From: Callipepla californica brunnescens
Lineage: Eukaryota; Chordata; Aves; Galliformes; Odontophoridae
Direction: 5' to 3'
Assembly (NCBI GenBank): GCA_023055505.1
Contig: JALIRH010000004.1
Coordinates: 50,287,115-50,351,114, forward strand
DNA length: 64,000 bases
Position 1 is the first letter of the stretch. Each line of letters starts with the position of its first letter. The position numbers and the translations under genes were made by a program. The notes beneath the pieces are model-generated. The model searched no databases. It was not told where the DNA came from and worked only from the letters and a program-made list of their open reading frames with translations. Positions 24,001-36,000 of the stretch are shown piece after piece.

Positions 24001-27000
24001 AACTTTTCAGTTTTCAGGCACTGAGAAGTGTGCTAGGAGCTGGGAGAGCAGATGCTTTTCTGTGTCTAGTCCCAGGGCTCAACAAATGCTTGTAAATAGA
24101 TATTTTACCACCAAAAATGTTGCTGTGCTGGAAACCTGTGGTGTTGTAGTGAGTGCTAAGGATGACGTGCATGTGGGTCAGGGCAATCCCAAGCTCTGAG
24201 ATGGACTGTGTGAGGAGTGGAGAGAAGTACTGGAGAGAAGCTCTTGGGACTGTTGGTGGACAAAAAAACTGAATGTGATCATCCAGCAGTGCGAACAGCA
24301 GGTTCCTGGGTAGTCTGATCTTGTGGTTGGCAACCCTGCCTGTGGCAAGGGGCTTGGAACGAGGTGGTCTTTGAGGCCCCTTCCAACCCAGGCCATTCTA
24401 GGGTGATGAGGAGGATGCTGTGAACACACCCAGTGCTATTCTGTGGACTTCCATGGGCTGCAGGTGGCAGGGAAGAGGAGTCTTGGTGTATTGAGCACCA
24501 TACAAAGCCAAAGCAAGCAGCCGAGCAGCGGGGCCAAGTAATTGCAAGGGCATCGTTGTGCTGCTCGTTAAGGTAAAAGCTCATGCAGACCTGTGCATCT
24601 CATTTTTGGAGCAGATTGAGGTGAGGAGCAGCTTCCCAGGAGGGTGCCAGGGAGGTGGTGGAGTCACTGAGCCTGGATGTCTTCAAGGAACGTTTAGATG
24701 TTGTGTTGAGGGACACGGTTTAGTGAGAACTGTTGGTGATAGGTGGATGGTTGGACTGCATGATCTTGTAGGTCTTTCCCAAGCTTGACGATTCCACGAT
24801 TCCCCACACTCCTGCAGAGCAGCACTGTGACCAGGGCTTGATTCTTAACACCTCGAGCATTGCACAGAGGCTTTTATAACATCCCAGGTGTGTTTTCTGT
24901 GGGGAGTGGTGTGTAGGTTGTGCTTTGAGGAGCCCGGCAGCCAAGCAAGCTGTAGCAGGGTCCGTAGGGTCTTGATCTGCAGTGCATTGGGGTGCTGCCA
25001 AAGGGATGGATGTCAACTCAAGGTGCTCCCGATGGACGGTTGCCCTGTGCTGTGTTGTACTGGTTTCCAGCAATAAAAATGGCTTCAAGAGCTGAGAATC
25101 AGGCCAAACCTGGGACCGAAACGCGTGGATTGGTGCTTTGACTTGGTGGTCTTTTCCAGCTGTAACAGTTCTGTGATGGTATGACTCGGTTAGCAGCACT
25201 GAGATGTGTAGCTGAGTAAACCTTTCCTCGAAACTTCTTTCCTCTTCATACGTGGAAATGACATTCTCTGCCGGTGCGGTTCCAGCGTTCATTTTATTTT
25301 TAACGTTTCCAGCGGCCCATGAGCATCCAGAGACAGGAACCAGTTTGTTTTATCTTTCCTATGGCCGGGCTCCAGGACGGCGGACCGAGCCCACCAGATT
25401 GAGAAGGGCTGAATAATGACCGCCTTGCGCTGGTGCTGTGGGGAGCAGCAAAAAAAAAGAAGCGTTTGCAGAGCGCTTTGAAGATAATGACAGCCCGAGC
25501 TTTGAGGAGTGCCGGCGTTGCGGAGCGCGCTGCTCGTTAGCACGCCGTGATTAGAGGACGGGATGAGCAGCGCAGTGCGCGACGGTGCCCGATTTGGATT
25601 TCCTTTAAGGAGGGAGTGGCGAGAGGCAGGACGTGGACAGAAATAACCGAGCATCTCCCCGGCAGATGGTCCCGTTCCCAAACCTAAAATTACACGGGAT
25701 GAGGATGAAAGGAATCAGCATCTGGTGGCGAGGGGAGGGCAGTGTCCCTTTGCCCGGGGGTGACCAGATGGCCTCGGCTCTACCGATGGCTCCGTATGGG
25801 TGTTTCCAACCTTACCCACTTGCAGACCTCTGGATATTTATATTTTTCTCCCTCCAGGGGAGGTGCAGACTCCTGCAGAGCAATTGCAGGCTCGCTGGCA
25901 GGAGGCTCGCTTCTCCTGGTTCCCTTTTATGGACCTTCATCTCCCTGCTGCTCGCTGCCAGACCGGGTTGGGATCCAACCGGGTACAAAACCCCTTAGGG
26001 ACCAGCACCTAGGACATGACTGAGTGTCCTGCTGCTCCTTCCGTGATCCCAGATGAAAGCATGAGTGGCCACACTGGATGCTGGGGCTTGCAGTGGATGT
26101 GCACTGGCTGTGCCCCGAAGCACAACAGCTTCTGGAGAGCCTTCAGCACCAGCAGCCTCATCCAAGATAAAAGGTGACATGGTGGGTGTCCCATCCCTGG
26201 AGACACCCAAGGTCAGACTGGACAGGGCTCTGAGCACCTGGTGGAGCTGCGGGTGTCCCTGTGCACTGCAGGAGGGTTGGACTGGGTGACCTTTAAGGGT
26301 CCCTTCCAACTCAAACAATTCCACAGTTCTGTTAAAATCACCTTTCTGAGTTGATTGACCCCCTCCCACTGTTAGCTTTAGCCCTGCACACTCCATCCCC
26401 AGGACACTGCAGGAGCACCATGCGGTGTGCAAAAAGCAATCACATTTGGAAGCAAGAGAACACCCAAGAGCTAAGATTTACCATGTGTAAGGGGGATGCT
26501 GGCAGCTCCTGGACCCGCTCCAGCGTTTGTAAACATGAATTACACAACATCGCAGCGCTCTGCATTGGCCGGGGCAGAAACCTCTGCAAGAAGTCATGGG
26601 AGGAGTGGGGCTTTAGCCTTCCTGCATCGCCACATTTTATTTTGATTTCACTTTTGAGCCAGTCTTCCAGGAAAGCCCATTAAAAGCTGGCAGCCGGCGC
26701 GCAGCGTGCCGGAGCCCAGCGCTGAAGGGCAGTGCCGATGGATGGTGTGAGGTGCCGGGGGGAAGGAGGGGAGAACGGGGATGTTCTCACCCTTCTTCAC
26801 TTCCTTCCTTCGTGTTTCCTATTAAGCCGTGCCGATGCGGCCGCTTTTTTCACTGCTTTCCAATGCTGGAATTGAATGGTGGGTGATTTCATCGCGGCCT
26901 TTTTATGTCGAAGCCAGCGGCCTGCGTCATGCAGCGGCGAATTCAGGCAGATTTTATTTGCATGTGAGTCATTGAGCTTTTCCAGCTGAATGTCACCAAG

Positions 27001-30000
27001 TTGGAATTTTGGTCTGATTTTGTTGTTGTTTTCGTCTCTTGGTGTTTTTCCACCCGCCTCTGTCACTGCCCTGTCACCCCCTCTGCTCCCCCCCAATAAG
27101 AAAGAGAAAAGAGGAAAAAGCTAAAAGAGCCCCGAGCTGGGGTTTGGGTTGGCAGAGCCTGAGGATGGGATTAGGAATGTTTGGTGGGGGGTTGGGGATG
27201 GGGAGGGAGAAAAAAGGATGCTTTATGTCGCTTCCCGGGGCCGGCGCGAAGCCAAGCCAAATGGAGGGCTCTAATTTGGGAGTGGTGTTATTGCAGGTCA
27301 GAGGGAGTCAGTTGCGGGCTAAATTGGGAGAGCTGTCACATGCGGTAGCTGCAAATGCTGACGGTCACGTGGAGCACACGGCCCCTCGTACAACTCGGGC
27401 TGATTTTGTTGACAACGCCAAAGTGAAAAAAGGAAAAAGAAAGAAAGAAAGCTCTTCATTTTCCCTCAAAAGATGGGCTGGGTTGCACGGCCCTCCACCT
27501 CGCTGCCTGCTCGCCCCGGCCGTCACTGCCCTTTGCACAGAGAAGTTTATAAATAGAGCAACTCCTCCATTATGTGCAGCTCCAGTCTCTTTTATTTTTA
27601 CACTGGAATCTGCTCAATGATTAACAGTTGAAACCATGTGCTGTATATCAATACCTTACATACCCTTCATAACTTATTTTTAGTATTTTCCCCCTTCTAA
27701 ATCCTTTATCCATGTTAGGCAACACAGTTATGACATCCAGATAATTATTTTTTTTATAGCCTTTGAAGAAACTTATCTGCATTTCAATTGAGCTTTTGCT
27801 AAGAAGCTTTTTGCAATTGAAATGAAGAAATCAGAGGAGTAGGTCCTCGGTGCGTGTGCTTGTGCCTGTAATCTCCGTGCTGGAAGTAATGGAGATTTGA
27901 GTGTTTTTATGGACTGGGCTCAGAAAAGTTACAGAACTCACAGAATCATAGAATGACAAAATCATTCAGGTTGGAAAAGACCTCCAAGGTCACCACGTCC
28001 GACCCCGACCCATCGGCTCCCTGTCCCCCAGTGCTACCTCTGCCCTTTGTGGCATGCTTTGTTTGGTTTGGCTTCCTGCACCCTAAGAAATTCCACTCAA
28101 AGCCTGGACAGGAGGGCGTGCAGAGGCACACGAGCAGTGTAACCCCAAGGCAAGTAGCAGCAGTGAGCTCATCTACCACCTGCATCCCGTGCTCCCCAAA
28201 GCAGCAGAACCCTACAAGTTCTGCCACTGCCACAGTCCTGAGCTGCAGGAGGCAGTGGGGCAGCTGGAGGCACCCTGTCCTGTTGGGCTTTTAATCGTTG
28301 CTGACCCATCCCAGCAGCCATCCAACCCAGCAGCTCACAGGGATATCTTTGTCCCACCTCAGGGAAGGTGTAATTCTGTCCTGGCATCCAGGATGTGCTG
28401 GATTCCCTCCTGTCCTACTCTTATGGCCTGAGAACAGCACTGAAACCACATTTTGGTGTCCTTGCTTCCTTCCCCCTGTCGCATACTGGATGTCCCCTTG
28501 CTTTTTCTTCTGCTTTCCTCCACCAGCAGATAGTTGTAGAATAGTTTGGGATGGAAGGGACCTTCAGGATCATGCAGTTCTAACCCCAGTGCTGTGGGCT
28601 GGTTGCCAACCACTAAATCAGGCACCAGATCAGTGTGCCCAGGGCCCTATCCAACCTATCTTTGAACACCTCTGTGGATGGGCATCCACAGGTTCTTTAG
28701 GCTTGGGAGCACGATGCCTCTGGTGCCCAAGAGGAGTTCATGTGCTCAAGCAAAGAAATAGAAACTGGCACTATGAGTCCTTGTCTGGTGACAGGCTGCC
28801 TGCTTGAGCTTCACTTGGGGTTTGCTTGTCCTCCAGCCTGAGTTGGGAAGAGTTTTGGAAGCCACTGAGAAATGTTGAAGACTGCAAATGCTCGTGGCCA
28901 CGGCTCATTGCTACCCTACTGTGCATAGGGATGAGGCAAGGAACACTTCAGAAACCACCAGGAGGTCCTTGGGGACTCCTGTCCCATTTAAATCCCAAGC
29001 ACATGAGTTTCTAATCCACACCTGATGATCGTTTCCCTCAACACATCCTTTTTCCCATGCCTTGGTGAGCATCTGGCCTTCTGCTGGGCTTTGGGTAAGA
29101 AGTGTGGAGGTGGTACCTCAGCTGGCTCTGAGCTCTAATTTCTGACACTGCATCATTTCCCACGCTTTTTTCTGTCCGAGCCAGACAGAACGTGTGGGAT
29201 TTTCACTCTTGAGCCCTGTTTCACATCCATTGGCACCGCTTCCATCCATGCTGTCATTACAGTTGGACGAGATGATCTTGTAAGTCCTTCCCAACCTTGT
29301 GATTCAATGATTCAACGAGGTTGAGCCTTCTGGATCACAGCTCATGAAATTAGGGATGCTAATTCACCTTTCCCAGGTATTTCATTGCGTGGAGACCGAA
29401 TGCCATCGTGCATCAGATCGCTGAGATCCCTTCCAACCCAGGCCATTCTGTGATCAGCACGGCGTGGGTCCCTGTGGCACCTGTGGGGCTTTTGGTGAGG
29501 TTTCCCAGCACGTTCTTTTAGCTGTGACTCAGTGAGATGCTCTCCACGTTGCAAAGCTCTGCACTGAATTAAAAGTCATGTTGCTAGGGAGTACTATGAT
29601 GATACGTGGTATTATGCTCCCTAGCAAAAGTGCGTGACAGATACGGCCTAGAAAACAGGCTCGTAAAACTTCCCACCAGATGCAGGGTGTGAAAATGGGA
29701 GAGCCGACTTCAGCTTGGTATTAAATTCTGTCGTGGAAAAAGACACGCTCGCGATGGATTTCCTGAAAGTCTGCTTTGGGTTGAAGTGGTGCAAGCCAAT
29801 TTAGAATAGGAACAATCCCCATTCTTGTTGCTGTCATCTGCAGAAGCACTCACACATAATGCTTGTGCCGTCCGATTCTTCGGTGCTAAGAAGTACATTG
29901 CTTCTGGGTTGGTACAGATGGATTCACAAGAATGGGATCTCTGGCAAGGTTACTGAGTTTAGGGGGAAAACAGTGTTAAAAGTGAAAATGTTCCTTCCTT

Positions 30001-33000
30001 CTACTCATTTTGTAGCACAGTGGAGCCAGGCTCTTCTGTCCCTGTAGCTCTGCGTGAATTAAGGGACGTTTTGTGAAGGGATCTCCCAGTTCATTCTGCT
30101 GCTGAACAAAACAGTGAGTGTTCTGCATTGTCTGGGAGCATCCTTTGCAGTGATGTCTTCCATGCAAGGAAGGGAACATGCTCTGTGAAACGAACCATTG
30201 ACAGGGCTGATGATGCTTTGGAGGGTTCGGTGGACTGCGTTTAAAAGGGCAAAGAGGCAGGCGGGGCTCATGTCCTAGCTTCCAAAGGATTGGGCTTTTA
30301 TGGTTCAGTTTGTTGGTTTTTTTTTTTGTCATAAGCTGCATGTCGTATGGTCACCAGTGCCATAAAGTGGCTTCCATACAACAGTTGGAAGAACTTGCTC
30401 AAAAGAGAAGTGTATTCAAGATGCAGCAGCCAGCTCTGTGGTGCTCATCCGTGCCCACCTCTGCATCAGGGTGCCTTCATTTCACAGCTGCAGGGACCTG
30501 GCACTGAGCACAAACAGTACAGCTGACGATGGCCAAGGAGCCCTTTGGAGCTTGCAGCCTGTCAGTGCCAGCGAGCCCATCCCTGCCCTTGGAGATGGGT
30601 GCTGCAGTTTGCCAGTTGCATATGAAGGGATGCTGAGGCTGATTGCAAAAATACTGCATCAATTGGCTAGAATTTGCTAGAATTGATGCTGTTAGGTTTC
30701 ACGAGTTGAAGGGGTATCGTGTAGTTAGTTTACATGCAGGTCCTTAATCTCCTTCATTAAAGACAGAGAAGATCCTCCACTGTGAAGTCCTCTGTGCTTC
30801 TCTCAGCACTGAATCCTGCACTGTGATCACAAACATTTGCTCTTGCTGCTTGGCTCTTGCCTTTGCTTTTCCAAGGAACCAGGGTTTTCTCCTCCATGCA
30901 GTGCCCATTGCTTTTGCTCCATTTTTATGGCATCTCCTTTTTGTTCCCCACATCCACCATGGTCTATTCATCACCCCTCCTATTCTAAGCATGTCTACCA
31001 GCTGAAAACAAAACATTTGGAAAGTACTGGATATATTTTTGTCCCTGTTGAGTGTGAGGTAGCTGCTGGAAACACAGAGGAGTGTCAGCACCAAGTGGAC
31101 CCATAGGTTGCAGAGCATTGAATCATGGGGCCCAAAGTGTGCACTGGTTGTGGTGCTGGGGAAGGGATGCTGTAAATGGGCTTTTCATGGCTGAAGGTGC
31201 AGTCTGTCTGTCCTCTCCTAATGGGTGCTGATGACAGAAGATCCGTTTGTCCTTTGAGGAGATCACCTGCGTGGAAGTCATCCAGGTAGAGCAAGGGGCA
31301 GTTCAGTCATTGCCTTGTTGTGTTGTGTTATAGAACAACAGAGGCATTCAGATTGGAAGAGACTTCAAGATCCCGGAAGCCCAACCCATCCCTCCATACC
31401 CACTGACCACATCCCTCAGTGCCACCTCTCCACATTCCCTGAGCACCTCCAGGGACGGTGACCCCACCACTCCCTGGGCAGCCTGTACCAGAGCCTGACA
31501 ACATTTTTTGAAGAAGAAATTCTTCCTAATATCCAACTTGAACCTCCCCTGGAACAACTAGGGTCCATTACCTCTCATCCTATAGAATGAAGCAGCTACA
31601 GACCGCTGGGTTTGAAGCTGTTGAGGCAAGTGGTCCCAGATGTGTCCTGATGGCCATGAAGAGAAGTCCACAAGCCTTGGTTTCCAGCAGGTTTTGAGAC
31701 CTCCTGACTTTTCCTATCTCCTTGCTAACACTTGTTACAGGAAAAGAGCTTAGCTACTGCTTCCCATATGTCTTCCCAAGACCTGCATGGGCGAGAGCTT
31801 TGGTTTAGGTGGACGAGGAGCAGGATTTGGGTTCACCAGCTTTTCAGCAAGAGCCACGCTCACAGCTTGCATCTATCTGCTGCAGTTGGCAGGTCTGCAA
31901 AAATCTTCGTCGTCGAGATACATTTTTTTTAATTAGCATCAGTTGCCATAAAGCGAAGGCACATACTGAAATACTTATTATTGGCCTCTCATGCAGAGGA
32001 AGGTTGCCAGTTTTTTATGGCGGGGGTATTGATGTGTTCTGGAAGGGGTACAGAGAGGGTTTCCAGCAGGGTTCTCACTTGATTTGCTTGAATGTTGCTC
32101 TTTTGATTGGGCCTTATGTAGGGAGAGAGTGATGTAAATCCACTGAAACAACATGCTATGTATTCTGGCCCAAATCTGGCCTTTTTTTTTCCTTGCTCTT
32201 GCTTTCGAAACACTCTGTGTGGTGTTGGGTACAGTCACTCTGTGCCACTTGAACTTAACACTGAGCCAATTAACACCTGATTAACGTGGCCTCTGGAAGT
32301 CGTGGAGCCAGCAGGAGCATTACGATGGTGTCAGGATTGATGAACGTGGAGCCACATCTTGCTGGAAAGACAGACTTTATCTTCTGCAGAAGTTAAGAGA
32401 AACAAGAATGGAAGGAGGCTTCCGTACAGATTCCTAAGTGTCTTCACTTGAGAAGATGCAGGACATGAGATCTAGTTAAACCAGGCTACGATTCATCCAG
32501 AAGATGAAGAAAAGATAAGTTCAAGCTTAGCTCATCAAAGTCCAAATGGAAATCAAGGCAAGTGTTTGAGACACGTGGGAACAAACGTCTAGTAAGAGTA
32601 GGGGTGATGTTTGCCTCCTGGTGGTGGCACTTCCCTGGAGGATGGCATGTTGGCCAGAGAGGCTGTTGGGCTGTTAATACCTGTGCTGCTGGAGCTTTGT
32701 GAAGCAGAAGTCCAAGTGATATTTTTTATGCAAAAGAAGAGTGGATGCCTCCACTGAGCTGTGCCCTGCAGCAGTGCTGGGAACACACTGGTGATGCAGG
32801 AAGCTGCAAACAATGGGAAGCTCTTCTGGGAGTGCTGCTGAGGAAGAGCTCCTCTACATGGGCATTTTTTGCCCTTCCTGCACGCCCAGAAATAGCCAGT
32901 ATGTGCGCCAGGGCAGCAGATTTCAGTCTTACTCCAAGTAGTTGCAGTGGTTTCCAAGTAGTACAGTGGTGTAGTCTATCCTCAGCTTAGTCCATCCCTA

Positions 33001-36000
33001 GCAGAGTTTGATAGGCGACCAGTTGGGCTCAGGTCCTCCTCCCAGACCCCAGCACTGGGACACATGCCGTGCAGGATCGGGGATCTCAGCATCAATTTTT
33101 GATACAAATGCTATTCTTTGTTCTCGGGTAGAGCAGGGAGCACTGATCAGTTTGGTGGCTCTAGAGGTGTCCTGCTTAGTCAGTGCCCTTCAGGTACGTG
33201 GAGCTAACTAACTCTTAGTCATTTCTTGCTTGTGCAGATCATCTGAATGTGCTGTTGAGAACTTTTTATGGAATATGTTGTTAAACTGAAAACAAGGCTA
33301 TAATAAAACAGTAATTTAAGAGTAATTTACTGACAACCAGAGGCCTTAAATGCACTGACTTACCATTGTGGAGCGATGATACCGAGCCTGCTATTTAAAC
33401 ATACCCTTTGTCATTCAGAAAATCCTTGGGCAGCTTTTAAAACACTTGCCATCTTTAATTGTTGTCCTTGTTACTCATTACAGGCTGTTGTCTGGCTCAT
33501 AAATCGCACATCATTCATCTTGCCCGCTTTGTCAAAGCCTCAGCTGACATGTTTGCCTGCTTCACTTGTGAAACGCGATAACTTGCGTACGACAATAGGA
33601 GCATAACCCAATTTCTGCCACAAAGCTCTCTTCTGCTTTCAAAATGAAAAGGTTTATCTTGGCGAGGGTGGCTGTTTTTTATTTTAAGCACTCGAGAGAT
33701 ATCATGCATTTCCATTGCTCCTTGGAGACATCGCTGCTGATGAGGCAAATGCATCCCTGAGTGCATGCTGGCAGCCTGTCCCTCCGTGCAGGGTCACTGG
33801 TTTCCAACTTGAAGCTAGAAATCTGCTTGCAAAAAAATAAAATGGAAAAAACAAACAGTTGATTGCATACTTTAAGGTTTCCAAACACCAGAAGTCGGTT
33901 GTTGTTTGGTGGGGAGCTTCTGCTGGGAGGACAGGAGTACTCTCCCTGCATTGCACTTGCTCACAGGGCAATGTGAGCTTCGGCCTTAGTAGAAGTGATA
34001 CCTGGTGCTGGCACCCTGTGCCCTATAGCAAGCATACCAGACTGGAATGAGAAATGAGACAGCAGTTTCATGTGGGACCTTATGTGGCTGTTACAGTGTC
34101 CAAATATCCTTTTCATCCCTCTCATTCCTTCAAGCAGCCAAAGTTTTTTTGCCACAGAGAGCATCCTTGGTGCAGCATCTGGAGGAGTGAATGAGGCTCT
34201 TATCTCATTAGTGTCCACACCTGCGACCTGTGAGCTCGTCAGGGAGCATGCGGGAGAGCATGGTAGGGGCATCTCAAAGCAAAGGGTCTTCAGCACTCTT
34301 CTAGCTTTCCTGTTTGTGCTTTAATGACTCTGTGAAACAGCAGAGCTGCACCAGAGTGTTTTGAGGGTGGTCCTGTCCAGAATAACGCATTACTCGATAT
34401 TGTTGGCAGAGGGATCATGCTCAGATCCCCCAAACTGTGGCCAGCTGAAAGAGCTCAGAGCGATGAATTATGACCCAAAACGAAGTTGTGCACCCACAGC
34501 AGAACGGACCCAGACTCCTGCTCCACTTGTCTATCCCTTACAGATTTACTTAGGTGCAGTGTTGCTTTTCCAAATCCACTTCTTAAGCAGTGGAGTGTGC
34601 ACACCCCTCCGTGCACCAAGCACCAGCGTCTCGGTTCTGCTGCCAGCACCGTGGTTCTGTCCCACCCAGAGCTGCATCACGCGATGGTGAGCAGGGATGG
34701 GGAGGAGGCTGGGGCTGCAGGGAGGTGTGTGCCACTGCAGAAAGTTCCAGGGAGAGCCAGCAGCGCTTCCAGCAAGCCATCTAGTGGCTTCCTGTTAAAA
34801 CAGTTGCACGCCTGGAAACAGCAGCGTGAAGCCTGAGTTTGCTGCTTGCTGGTGTTTGTGCCAGCGTTTGTGTTAGCCAGATGCTGGATGGTGCCTAAAA
34901 AGGGTCATGGTGTGATAAGGTGTTGGAAGGGTTGCGTTGGTTGCTGAGCTTGGGAGGGTGAGCCTGGTGGGCGACCCTGCAGGTAGACATTTAAATCTTC
35001 ATTTCATGGGGGTGTACATCAAATACATCTATCGATCGCGTCACCCTGTTGGTGGGATGAAAGGTCATGGCCTCAAGTTACTCTAGGAGAGTCAGGATGG
35101 ATGTTAGGGAAAACTTCTCAGAAGCAATGTGCTGGCACAGAGTTGGAGGGGGTCACCATCCCTGGAGGCCTTCCTGATCCGTGGGGGTGTGGCCCAGGCA
35201 GTGGGCACGGTGCAGGTGGGATGATGTTTGGACTTAGGGACCTTGGAGATCTCTTCCAACCTGAATGACTCTATGATTCTGTCACTAACAAAACACCAAG
35301 TCATGTCACGGGGTCCAGGGCTCCCTGCGGAGCTCACCTCAGTGCTGGCAATGGATCGTGACTTCTGACTCTTCCCATATGGTTTTCTGATGAGCTGTGT
35401 GCCCCCATGGCTCCGTCTGAGTGTGCCTCCCTGCTCTGCTGGCTTGGAAGCCGTGTGCAGCAGCATCTAATGAACATGAAGACATACGGCGCTTGCTGCT
35501 GCTCCAGCTATTCACAGGCCAGTTACTCTGTCGCAGAGGGAAATTAAATTGTTCTTGACAAATCTGTGTCAGCAGTCACTTATCATCTTGTTATCTTCTG
35601 AGTACTTACAAGTAGCTTGTTTCATTATTTGTTCCATCAGTTCTCCTGGCGTTCGAGTCGAGTGACCAGTTTATAATTCCCTGCCTTCTCCCTTTGCATA
35701 TTTTTAAAGCTAGACCCCACATTTGCTTTTTCCAAAGCCTCTGCTATCTGCTGTGAGCTAACAACAGCTCTGCCGTTGCTACAACGGAGCCCTTCCCTAA
35801 ATTCCTGCAGGGCAGGTTGTCACACCGTGCACCTTGGCTCGCTTGTCCCACACCTCACGTCCCTGTGGAATGCTGACTTTTCTTTAGGGCTCACGCCTTG
35901 TGCCAGCTCCTTTCCATTCCCTATTCTCTTGAAAGGGGAAGTTTGTCAGAGAAAAGCTTCTTCTGTGCAGTGGCATCAAGCACGCAGGGATCCCTTTGTC

